Source of the DNA: Anodontia alba
Lineage: Eukaryota > Mollusca > Bivalvia > Lucinida > Lucinidae
Assembly: GCA_964016985.1 (NCBI GenBank)
Contig: OZ024837.1
Location: 38,136,591-38,200,590, forward strand
Reading direction: 5' to 3'
DNA length: 64,000 bases
Each line of letters starts with the position of its first letter. Within the stretch, counting starts at the first letter, position 1. Below, piece after piece: positions 38,501-50,500 of this stretch. The notes under the pieces are model-generated. The model saw only the letters and a list, made by a program, of their open reading frames with translations. It ran no database searches and had not been told where the DNA came from. Both the position numbers and the translations under genes were made by a program.

Positions 38501-41500
38501 CGGGTTCGAGGCCGCCGAGGTTGGCAACATTCTTTCGTGGAGATTGATCATGAAATATTTTCTACCCGCGTTCTCTCCCTTCCACTGATTCAAGAAGGGC
38601 AGTTGTCAATTTCTGGCAAAAGAATGTGCACAATACTGGTTAACGGCTTAGAGGACTAAGCCTGCCCAGTAAACGTGTGGTTAGGTAAACTGACCGCGCT
38701 CAACATGACCCCATTGGGTTGACTGGGCCGTAAAACCTCAACACAAACAAACAAACAATTATTGTTTGGACAAAACACAATATCTACTCTGCTTTGTGCC
38801 TCTTTCAGAAAGTCTTTTTACATGACTTTAATCAGATGAAAATTTGTAAATGTTTGCCAGGATTCAATACAAAACCATTTGTTGTAATTACCTGTGCAGC
38901 AAAAGTTCTATTCTAGTACACTACAACCACTTTATAACACAGTTCGTTATAACACGGTTTTGCATATAACACAGTTCAAAGATGGATCCCAAAAATATAT
39001 AGATTATATTGAAAATGACCATAAATGGTCATTTTTCAATATATTCTATACATTTTTGTTGGATATAACACGGGTGTTTAACTAACACCATTTATACTAT
39101 GGACCCCAACAAAAGTGTTATAAAGAGGTTGTGGTGTAATTTGTTTTGAACGTTGTTTAATATTTTCATTTTTTTATACCCGCCACATGATAGTGGCAGG
39201 GTACTATGGTTTCACCTTGGTTGTCCCCATGTCCATCCGTCTGTCTCTTGTACGTCTGCTATTCCTTTTTTTTTTCTGGACAATAACTTGAAAAATTGTC
39301 AACAAATTTGTGCTAAACTGGGCATGTGCATTGATATTGTGGAGATCTGGGCCTAGTTGTTCAAAGCGTCGTTAGCTTAAAGAGCTCATTAAGGATCATT
39401 TCATTAACTGTTTTTGCGGATTCAATATACAGTATTATGATATTTTTTGCTGAAAAAATTTCAGCATATTTGCATATCACTCAATGTAAATTTTAACGAA
39501 TCGTTAACTAACACAATGTTGTTAGCAATGAACAACTGGGCCCTGATTTTTGTTTGCTAATGGGCAAATTTCATCAGTTTTGAGCAGTTATCGGCCTGCC
39601 ACACGATAGTGGCATGGTATTACCATTTCAGGTTTTTATTTCTTATAATTAACCTATGTCCTGCTGAATAAATTAAGATGCCACACCCATTTCCAATTTT
39701 CAGCCAATCAGATTACTTGATCCAAATTGTTGCTATAAATTCACATACTTAATGGCAAACAGTGCAGATCCAGATCAGTTGGCTTCTTCAGAAGCCAACT
39801 GATCTGGATCTACACTGTTTGCAAAGGCAGGATATATCCGGGCTCAGCAGGACAAGGGTTAAAATGTCTGCAAATTAAGCAAGAGTAGGTAAATTGGAGA
39901 CATGCTCTCAACAAGTATCAGATTCAAGAAAAGGACCCATTTGCAGTGATGATGTGTAAAGAAATGTTTTGTTTTGTATTTTTATAAGGAATTTGTGTGA
40001 TAATCAACAACAGGAATTTTATAGTGGCCCAAAATGATCCATCATCAAAGGGGATGCCAGAGCGAAGGGGGACTGAAGTTGATGCCGGTAAGTCCAGCTT
40101 TCATTTGAGGTAAAGTTTTGGAAAAAAAAATAAATAAAATAACTGATCTCATAGCATATGGTTAATGTCCAAAAATTTCAAACACTTTGTTCCATACATT
40201 TTGGCCAGATTTTGCTTTTATGAAGTTTCTTAAAATACCTAGTGGAATGGTAAACAGTATGGATCCTGGACACTCTTATCTGGGTCTGCACTGTTTCAGG
40301 AACTTTGGTGTACAAGATCTTAGGACATTTACTGTATACGAACACAAAAATGCAGCTCAGTATATATACCAGTGCAAACAGTGTAGACCCTGATCAGATG
40401 CTGCATTTTGTGGCATTTGATCTCGGTCTAAAGGGTTTGTAAAGGCCTATCTGTCCAAACACAGTTATTGTGGTAATATCTGTAATATTCTTCTCTTCTC
40501 ACTGAAGATTAGCTCCAATATTACAGTATACCCAAACCTTTTAGATGTTGGTGGGGTATTACAAAAATTTAGTTTGATCAGTCCATCTCCTGTTACTCAC
40601 TCATTACATGTGTATATTGAGGTTATCAAACCTAACCTAAGTAGTGATACAGATAGGCCAATATAAGCATACTTGCAGACCCAGATCACATATCATAGAA
40701 CTGATGACCAGGCTCTGCAACGTTGCATCACGAAAACATGCCTATATAATGTTGACCCCTTAAACCCTGCTTTTATATAGTAAAACTTGGGTTTACAGGG
40801 GTATACATTATTTTTCTTATTTCTGCTCAAAAACATAGATTGTGGGTACTCGTTAGAACCGCCTCAGTGAGGCGGTTCTAACGAGTACCCACAATCTATG
40901 TTTTGAGCAGAAATATGAAAAATATCAGAGTTTTTTATCTGAAAATTTTCAGTTTTTGGAGGTGAAATTTTCTATATATTTGAACAGACGTGTTTTCATA
41001 ATGCCACTGATCCAGCATTTTATAGGCATTTCTTGGGTAGTCAAATTAACCTGATTATATTTTAGGAAAGAAATGGTTGGAAGTTAATGAGAATATACTA
41101 TATTTAGTAGATTTTCTGCTATCTTTAACCAAGGAGACAACTTTAATGTGACATCCTGTGTGATTTTCTTCACACCAAATTCTCCTCCTGAAAATGAGTT
41201 TACTCTAAAAGAATTAATGAACCCTTATCCTGCTGAATCCAGATATATTCTGCCTTTGCAAACAGTGTAGGTGCAGATAAGTTCTGACGAAGCCAACTGA
41301 CCTGGATCTGCACTGTTTGCCATTAAATATGTGAATCTGTATCAACTATCTGGATCTGACAAGGAATCTGATTGGCTGAAAATTAGAAGTGGGCGTGGCA
41401 ACTCAGCATGCTGGGAAAAAAATGGCCATTTGCAATTTTGAAATATTTTTCCTTATTTTCCCCAAAACATAGGATTTGACATTTCATGCAGATTTGTTCC

Positions 41501-44500
41501 TAAAGCTTAAATTTTGATCAAACAAGGCAAGTGTTAACATCCTTATCTCCATCATGTTTGAAAGAATATCATAATTTACCGACCTATCTACTGGACATTT
41601 TCGGCAGAGTCACACAAGTTGAGATGAGTTATTTGAATCACTGGCTGACAAAAAGGCCCTTAGGACATATGCAAATGACAAAGCCCCAGACCAGTTTGCG
41701 CATCCACATATCATCAGGAAAACATACATATATAATTTTGACCCCCGTAAACCCCACTTTTATATAGTAAAACTGGGGTTTACAGGGGTATACATTATTT
41801 TTCTTATTTCTGCTCAAAAACATAGAATGTGGGTACTCTTAGAACCGCCCTCACTGAGGCGGTTCTAACGAGTACCCACAATCTGTTTTGAGCAGAAATA
41901 TGAAAAATATCAGAGTTGTTTATCTGAAAATTTTCAGTTTTTGGAGTTGAAATTTCTCTATACTTGAATAGGCATGTTTTCGTAATGTTAGGTCAGGCTC
42001 TTCGCCATTGGTCCTATATCCAACAAAGTCCCTATATTGCATAGGCAAACACATGGATCCTGTCCAGACTGTGCAGATGTGCAGGCTGGTCTGGTACTTT
42101 GCTGTTTGCATATGTTCTAGGGTCTTTTTTTCAGTCAACAGCCCAATACTTTTAATGCTGGAATGATGAATCATTTTCTTTTCAGCTAACTTGCGCGAGA
42201 CATTCACAAAGCTTGATTTCATAGTGGAACAGCGTGAAAATCTCACTGACACTGACATGATGCAGTTTTTAGTGGATGTTGCACATAATGTGGACCACCG
42301 GAATTTCGATTGTTTCGTTTGTTGTATTCTGAGTCACGGAGTCCTGAACCATCTGTATGGGACAAATGGAAGACTGGTTGCTATCAGAGACCTGACATCA
42401 GTGTTTCAAAGTAACAGATGTCCCTCACTTGCTGGGAAACCAAAATTGTTCTTTTTGCAGGCTTGTCAAGGAAGAGACAAAATGGCAGGTAATTATGATA
42501 GTTAGTCCCCTGCTGGTGGTTCATAACAGGGACTTTTGGTGGGGTATACCACAATATATTTTAAAGGCAACTCATGTGGATACATGGCTTATACACTACA
42601 ACCTCTTTGTAACACGGTTCATTATAACGCAGGTTTTGGATATAACACAGTTCAAAGATGGATCCCAAAAATGTATAGATTATATTGAAAAATGACCATA
42701 AATGGTCATTTTTCAATATAATCTATACATTTTTGTTTGGATATAACACAGTTGTTTAACTAAGATGGTTTATGCTATGGACCCCTACAATAGTGTTATA
42801 AAGAGGTCGTGGTGTAATGTTTTCAATATGATGATACAGAGCTCCTCTTCAGATGAATCTCATCTTTTAGCTTTCTTTGAATTAACCCTTATCCTGCTGA
42901 ATAATTTAATTAGCCACACCCATTTCTGACTATCAGCCAATCAGATTAAATCATGTAATGGTTTCGTTCAAATTCACAAACTGAATGACAGTGTAGATCC
43001 TGATCAGATGGCTTCTTCTACTCTGTTTGCAAAGGTAGGGGTTGTCGCGAACAGCAGGATAACAGTTAATAATTGTTTACAGAAAGTTTATATTTATTGT
43101 GTTGTATCTCCTAAACTCCACTCATGTTGCTTTGCACCAATCAAATTTTTGATGTAGCTAGGCCAGTCAGAATGCAGTTTAAAACATAACATACAGAAGA
43201 GGCTCATTACAGGGATATTTACTCATGGTAGTATTTTTTTTTACAGTAACTACCAACTCCTTTTAAACATAATTTAAAAAAAAAACACTGTAATATTTAA
43301 TTCTTTGAAATAACTTTTATTCTATAAGTAATACAAATTAAAAAAAAAAAAAAAAAATACATTACAGAAAAATTAAGGTAATATGTCATAGTTTGCATTT
43401 GCTGATTTGTGTGATTGTCATTTGTGATTTGGAACACTTTTTTAATGATAAACAATCTTTGCGAAATCTTTCCAACAGATGCAAGACAGCTGTCAGACAA
43501 ACTGAAATGTTTGACAGGACAATATAAAATTCTGCAGGACAGAAGGTTTGTCTGTTACCAATTTGCTATCTCATTTTGCCAGAAATCACAGGGCATTTGT
43601 CAGACAATCTGAAATTTTCTGCAGGACAGAATGAAAATTTGCCAGTTTTGTCAGGCAGTCCTGCAGTTATCGTGGAGACTGGATAAACATAAATTAAAAA
43701 ATTATATACAGTCAATTTCTAATTTTATATGATTCCTTTCATTCTGTAAATAATATAAATAAACATACATCCCCAGTTTTGACCAAGGCAATGAAATATT
43801 AGTATCTCTGTACAAGGAGCCTGTGCAATTATATGTAAACCAAAAAAAAAAATGTGGTTGCCATCTCTATATAAGAAAACAGCCACATTAAGGAGCCTAA
43901 GAATAAGTAAAGCTACAAAAAGAAAGGATAGATGGAGCCAAATTTAAAATAACGTTTTGGATACTGATGCCGACAGAGAGGTACTTTGAATGGTCATCAG
44001 ATGCCTAATTTGATCAGAAATTATTGATGTTGGTCTAAAAATACAGAGATGTTAAGAATTTATTTGATACCAGATTTGATCTTGTCAGCTCTTTACAAAA
44101 GCAAGTGTCCACATGAAACAAATTGATTTTATTATAGGAATAAATTTTATTTTTGTGGATTCTATCAATCTGTTAACTCTGGCAAATCACTCACAAATGG
44201 AAAAAATCCTGAGGACTTTATTTAGTTTGTGAGTGATTTGCTGGAGTTTACACATTGATAAAATCCAGTAAATAATAATTCATTCCTTAAAATTCTAACT
44301 TTGTCATCAAATGTTACAAATGTTGCCAAAAATGTCAGACTTGGCAGTGATTGAAGTAAGAATAGATCTGATGGATTTTTGCTCTGGAGTTCATTGAAAT
44401 ATAAAACTTTTCCTTGAGCCAATCAAATTACATGCTAGTATATATGGATGAGGAGCTGGAATTACATTATTAAAACAGGACTATTCAAATATATAGAAAA

Positions 44501-47500
44501 TTTCACCTCCAAAAACTGAGAATTTTCAGATAAAAAAACTCTGATAGTTTTCATATTTCTGCTCAAAACATAGATTGTGGGTACTCGTTAGAACCACCTC
44601 GGCGAGGCAGTTCTTACGAGTATCCACAATCTATGTTTTTGGTCAGAAATAAAGAAAATAATGTATACCCCTATAAACCCCAGTTTTACTATATAAAAGT
44701 GGGGTTTAATGGGGTCAAAATTATATAGGCGTGTTTTCGTGATGTTTTGATTCGTAGGTCAAGGAAATACAGTTGACTCAAATTATCTCGAATTCCAAGG
44801 GACTCTCTGAAACACTTCGAGATATCCGTACCTCGAAATATCAGAGTTGCAGAAGTGAGTAAAAAACAATAAATCAAACAACCACATTAAACAAATGAAT
44901 ATTTGACTCCTGAAGTTAGAGACGTATTGAAAATATTGTGGAAAAGAGGATTTATACAATATTTTGTTACCTGTTCTTAGATTTCCATGTTAAAACAGGG
45001 ACCAGAATTTCACTTCGAGATAAGCAGTTATTCGAGATAAGCGAGGTCGAGATAACGAGAGTCGACTGTATTATGGTTGGTATTGCAACAGTAATCAGGA
45101 AAGAAAATAAAAACCCTCAAAATACCATCTAAAAAATGTAGGGAATACAGCTTTAAATATTCATTGTGACGACATCAATATCAAACAGCTCCAACAGTTG
45201 AGGACAAATAACATCACGAAAACACACCTGTATAATTTTGACCTCCTTAAACCCCACTTTTATACAGGAAAAGTGGGGTTTACAGGGGTAAACATTATTT
45301 TTCTTATTTCTGCTCGAAAACATAGATTGTGGGTACTCATTAGAACTGCATTGGCGAGGCTGTTCTAACGTACCCACAATCTATGTTTTTGAGCAGAAAT
45401 ATGAAAAATATCAGAAGTTTTTATCTGAAAATTTTCCTTTGTTTGGTTGTAAAATTTTCAATATATTTGAATAGGTGTGTTTTCATAATGCTTACCAGCC
45501 ACTTTTTAGTTTTAAACCTTTTCAAGGTGTAAAGAGTAAAAATCTTTTAGATATACAGCTAGTTGAGAATGCATTGAAAAAAAAACTGATAATTGCTGGA
45601 AAGGTATCTTGTGTGTAACTGTATTTCCAGTAAATATCAGGGCCCAGTTGTTCAAAGCGTCGTTAGCTTAACGATCTTGTTAATGGTCATTTCGTTAACT
45701 GTTTTAGCAGATTCAATATACAATATTCTGAGATTTTTTGCTGAAAAAAATGTGAATAGCCTTTGCACTGCAAAAGCTACTTACATTTTTTCAGCAAAAG
45801 ATTTCAGAATATTTGCATATCATTTGATGTAAATTTTAACGAATCGTTAACTAACGACAACGTTAGCTTTGAACAATTGGGCCCAGGTTTTTTTTCAGTT
45901 TGTTTTTTTAGACAGGAAAAAAACAAAACAAAACAAAACATAGGCTGACTTCGGATGTTGTCTGATAATTTAAAAATGCAAAACTTAAAAAAATGAAAGA
46001 GGTCAGATTTGAACTATATGTTCTCTAATGATCCCAAGTGTCTATAGGTCTTTGCTGTTGCAAAAGCACTTGCCAAGCCCCCTTTTCATGATGAGAGTCA
46101 TCTTATTTAGCCATGTTTATGCTGTCTATATTTAAAGGTGGAGAGATTGAGAAAGATGCCCAGGGTGAAGTAGAAGTGGACAATGACAAAGAAATGATTC
46201 CAAATGAGTCTGATTTTCTTGTTGGCTATGCTACAGTTCCTGGCTATGTTTCATTCCGAAGCAGAAATCATGGCTCTTGGTATATTAGAAAACTCTGTGA
46301 GGCTTTGGAAAAATTTTCAGAAAGGTAATTATAAAACTTTTATCAATTGGTAGAGTGTCTGCTTTGTGACCGAGAGGTTGTGGGCTCGATCCCAGGTTCA
46401 GTCATACCAAAGACTTCCAAAAATTGTGCAAGCTGCTCTTTGCCTTGGTGCTCAGCATTGAAAAAGAAGTGTTAGGAATCTGAATCAGTATAATGTCACC
46501 AGGTGAAATTCATGTATGTGACTGCATGGGAAATGATATTTTGAGGCAGCATTCTGAAAGTGAGCATTGCGCTGCCTTCCAGATCCAGCCACTGTCAGAA
46601 TCTCTGATTTTAACTTCGTAATACATTAACCTATAGATAATGTGCTATTCTCTTCTGTTTTCACACCTTCCACAGAAAAACGACCTTTCAGTCGTTAATT
46701 AAAGTCTTAAACCAGAAGGTCCCTTAGGCAGTTACCTGTATGACGTAACTCCTCCCGCTCAATTGATCACGTGTCGGTTTCTTTTCTGTGGACAAAGAAA
46801 TTCAACAAGGATTTTTTACCTGTGAAAGAAATTCGGATTATTTCTTTTCCTCAGGGATAAATTTCTGTATCTTTGTGTTTCTTTTGTTTCTTTATCACTT
46901 CTTTCACTAACCATGATATTATTTAAAATTTTCGATTGTCGATTTCTTGCGTTTATTGACTGGCTATTTCGACATGCGTTTTCGCAACTCTTGCTATAAT
47001 CGGCACAATGCTCGTGTGCGGTCGGTACGGAAGTCGTGTTCTTACATAAAAAAAATTAACTTGTTTCTTTTTGTTCCAGGTTATTCAGCGATGCGACATG
47101 TTATACCTGGACTATTACTGGATATCTTGCGAGTTGGCGAAGATTTCTGTGGTGGAGAAGCTGATTAGTAAAGAACTTGTCAACCCTTATGGGTTATACG
47201 ACAATTCTTTACTGATGGGAGCCCCACCCCATATGGCTATACTGCCGGGGTAAGACCCATCAAGGTGGCATCTTATGGATGCTTAAGTATCCAAAATAAG
47301 TCTGTCTTCCAGTCACCAGTCACAGGTCACCAGTCATTCATTATCAGCTTCACCAGGCACCAGTCACAGGGCATCCAGGCATGGATAAAATCACCGGGCG
47401 TTCCTTACCAGTCACCCGTCATCCAGTCACCGGGCATCCAGGCAGGGATAAAATCAGCGGGCATTTATCATCCAGTCAATTATTCACGGGTACTAGTGTC

Positions 47501-50500
47501 CGGTCATTGTGACGGATTACTAGTTACTCCTACCAGGCAACAGTTACGAGTACTAGTGTCCGGTCATTGTGTCGCATTATTAGTGACTCCTACCGGGCAA
47601 CAGTTACGAGTACTAGTGTCCGGTCATTGTGTCGAATTATTAGTGACTTCACCGGGCAACAGTTACGAGTACTAGTGTCCGGTCAGTGTGTCGCATTATT
47701 AGTGACTCCTACCGGGCAACAGTTACGAGTACTAGTGTCCGGTCATTGTGTCGAATTATTAGTAACTTCACTGGGCAACAGTTACGAGTACTAATGTCCG
47801 GTCATATGTCCAGTTACTAGTGTATACCACTGGCAAATAGTTATCCAGTCATTGTATCGGATTACTAGTGACGTCTACTGGGCAATAGTTACGAAGTTCT
47901 AGTGTCCAAACATTGTGTCGGATTACTAGTGATTGGGTAACAGTCACTAGTCCCCGAACAATCTATTATTGTTCATAGAGCTTTATAGACAAGTCAAGTC
48001 AATGGATATAAGTTATAAAATGAAATACATAGTAACCTTATATGTATATAAATTTCTGTACAGTCTTTCCCGAATCAGACTAGAATTCTAAATATTCCAG
48101 TGACTTATTATAGGAGTGTAATTCTATTAATATTTTAAATTAACTTATGCTTTATCTCTTTCATTTGCTAGAAAGAGGTTAACTTCTGATTCTAACGAAA
48201 TTTCACCGGGCAGTAGTTTCGTAGACTAATGCCAGGTCATTCTAACGAAATTCTACCGGGCAGTAGTTTCGTAGACTAGTGCCAGGTCATAATGTCGGAT
48301 TACTAGTGACCGAGTAGTAGTCACTAGTCCTCGAACAATCTATTTTTATTCATTCAGCACCATAGACATGTCTCGTCTTGGGTTATAGGTTATAGAATGA
48401 CAGCGATGAGTTCTAATACATAGTAGCCCCTAATATTCTTGAATTCTGTCCAGTCATTTTTTAATTAGACTTAAAATTCTTTATATATATATATTTATTC
48501 TTGAAAATGAATTAAGAATCATCGGTTACGATCAAATTCGCAATTCATTTAATAAGTGTAGAAGATACTTCCATCTATAATTAAATAATTTATATCTCTC
48601 TATTCGCTACAGAGAGATTAACCTTAGATATTCACCTTATTCGGCTCCAAGTCAAAGGTGAATTCTATAAAACTATCGTTATTTCTAAGAAGAAAAATAT
48701 ACACGAAGTCTAAAATTTTTTCTTCTTTCCTCCTCTGTTTTTCTACATGTTCCCAATATGTATCAGCATGTAATCTAAGGAATAAATTGACAAGAAAGTA
48801 GCAATCGTTCCTCTCTCCTTTCTATTAATATTACATTCATAAGGTTTTGGAAATCAACACAAATTAGATACTGAATTAAGAATTTATTTATTTATCTGCT
48901 ACCTCTCTAGATTACAACGATTACATATTTCCTTTTACCTTTGTACATGGATAATAGCTGATCCGTTAAACTATGATCCTATATTATACTATCTATTGAT
49001 TAATTATATAAGAGTCTAGGTCAGTCGTGCTCTGTCTAAACTCTGCTATAAAATAATAATTAAGAAGAGAATCTTATATTTAGGCATATATATAATTCGA
49101 TACGTTCTTTATCTTGCCCTTTTTATTTTTCTTCTTGATCATTTAAGACTACGATAGCAATATACCAGATAATTTTGTCTCAGAAACTTTACGCTGAAAT
49201 AATTTTACTATGATTACGATTGGAAATTATTTAGGAAGGTTTAAAACTTATAATCAACTAGACCTAATCAACATATATTTTTAAGGTCTACATTATCTTC
49301 TTGGGGAATAGTTTGCTTCGACTAGCTCTATACCTCTAATATTTCACGTATAACTAGAGTCCATGTCAATCAAAATTTTCTCGCACTTTTGGTATAGACA
49401 ATGGATACATATTTAGTAAAGGCATAAATTTATTCAGTACGTGACTGATTATTATTGCCTAAATTAAATATTATATACAATACTTTCCATTTCATTTTTT
49501 ATTGGCTTTGTAACTATACAGAAACTGCCAAAGTCAATCATTTCCTTCCTCTAAACTTTCCGAAGCCTTAGATTATATTTATATATATTTAAAAAAAATG
49601 CTTAGAGGTTAATTAACGATAGTTTACCTCATAATAGCAGATATTTTCATATTCATATTAATCATCCCTTTGTTCTGCTCTGTACGTTCTAGGCTTAGAC
49701 AAGAGGGAAAACATCCTTGATTATGAGTCGGTAAAGAATTAAGATACATTTCATTATCTCTTTACCCCTTTTTTATGTTTACATTCGTTAAAGGGATCAT
49801 AGTTCTTCTTGCTAAGAGTTCAAGTTCAGTTTGCGAGTAATGCAAAGATTAATATCTTGATTTCCATTTCGCATCACAAATGGTCTATATATATATATAT
49901 ATATATATATAGATAAATATCTTTCCGAAACTGGATATTTATTTTTCCACATAATAAGTCATTTCAAGACGTTTCGATGATTTTGAAATGCACTGCCTTG
50001 ATTCATAATATAGAATTTGTTTATATAAACTTCACAACGCAGTAAGTGCCGCACCTCCGTTCCTGGTCAGATCTTACTTTTTGTGATACACTTTGGAACA
50101 TACTGAAAGTTTTTCCGACTATACATTCGGTAAATAAACTTTCGAGTAACATTTACGCTTTTAAACATTCAGATTATTTGATAATAGTTGGAGATAATAT
50201 ATTATACCGATATTTATATATCTGTCTTCATTATTTATCTTTCTCAACTTATTTTTTAAGTTAGATTGGCCTTCTCGCTACGTTCCAGGTCTGAATCTAG
50301 CTAACATTATGGATCAGTCACACCAGTTACAGATAAAATATTTTCTAAACAATATTTTAACACTTTTTCTAAGTATTCAGAGCGTAATGACTTCATGAAT
50401 ACTTGAAAATAATTCAGTTCTACGCTTGTTTAACTAAGCCTAAAACAAGCTCTAGTTTTTGGAATGGATATTATCCTTCGATTAAGTTCGTGGAGATATA

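Noticed and set aside
46640..46800. Extra caspase exon after exon 11
   Set aside because: Exon 11 joins exon 12 in phase and completes the small subunit. The sequence here is the left arm of the 6-kb inverted-repeat block.
47265..47794. Open frames of 136 and 75 residues with repeating peptide units
   Set aside because: They follow the 60-bp minisatellite, whose period happens to preserve frame. There is no upstream start context or similarity.
47488..47950. CRISPR-like array
   Set aside because: Units are directly adjacent with no unique spacers and the DNA is eukaryotic. It is a minisatellite.
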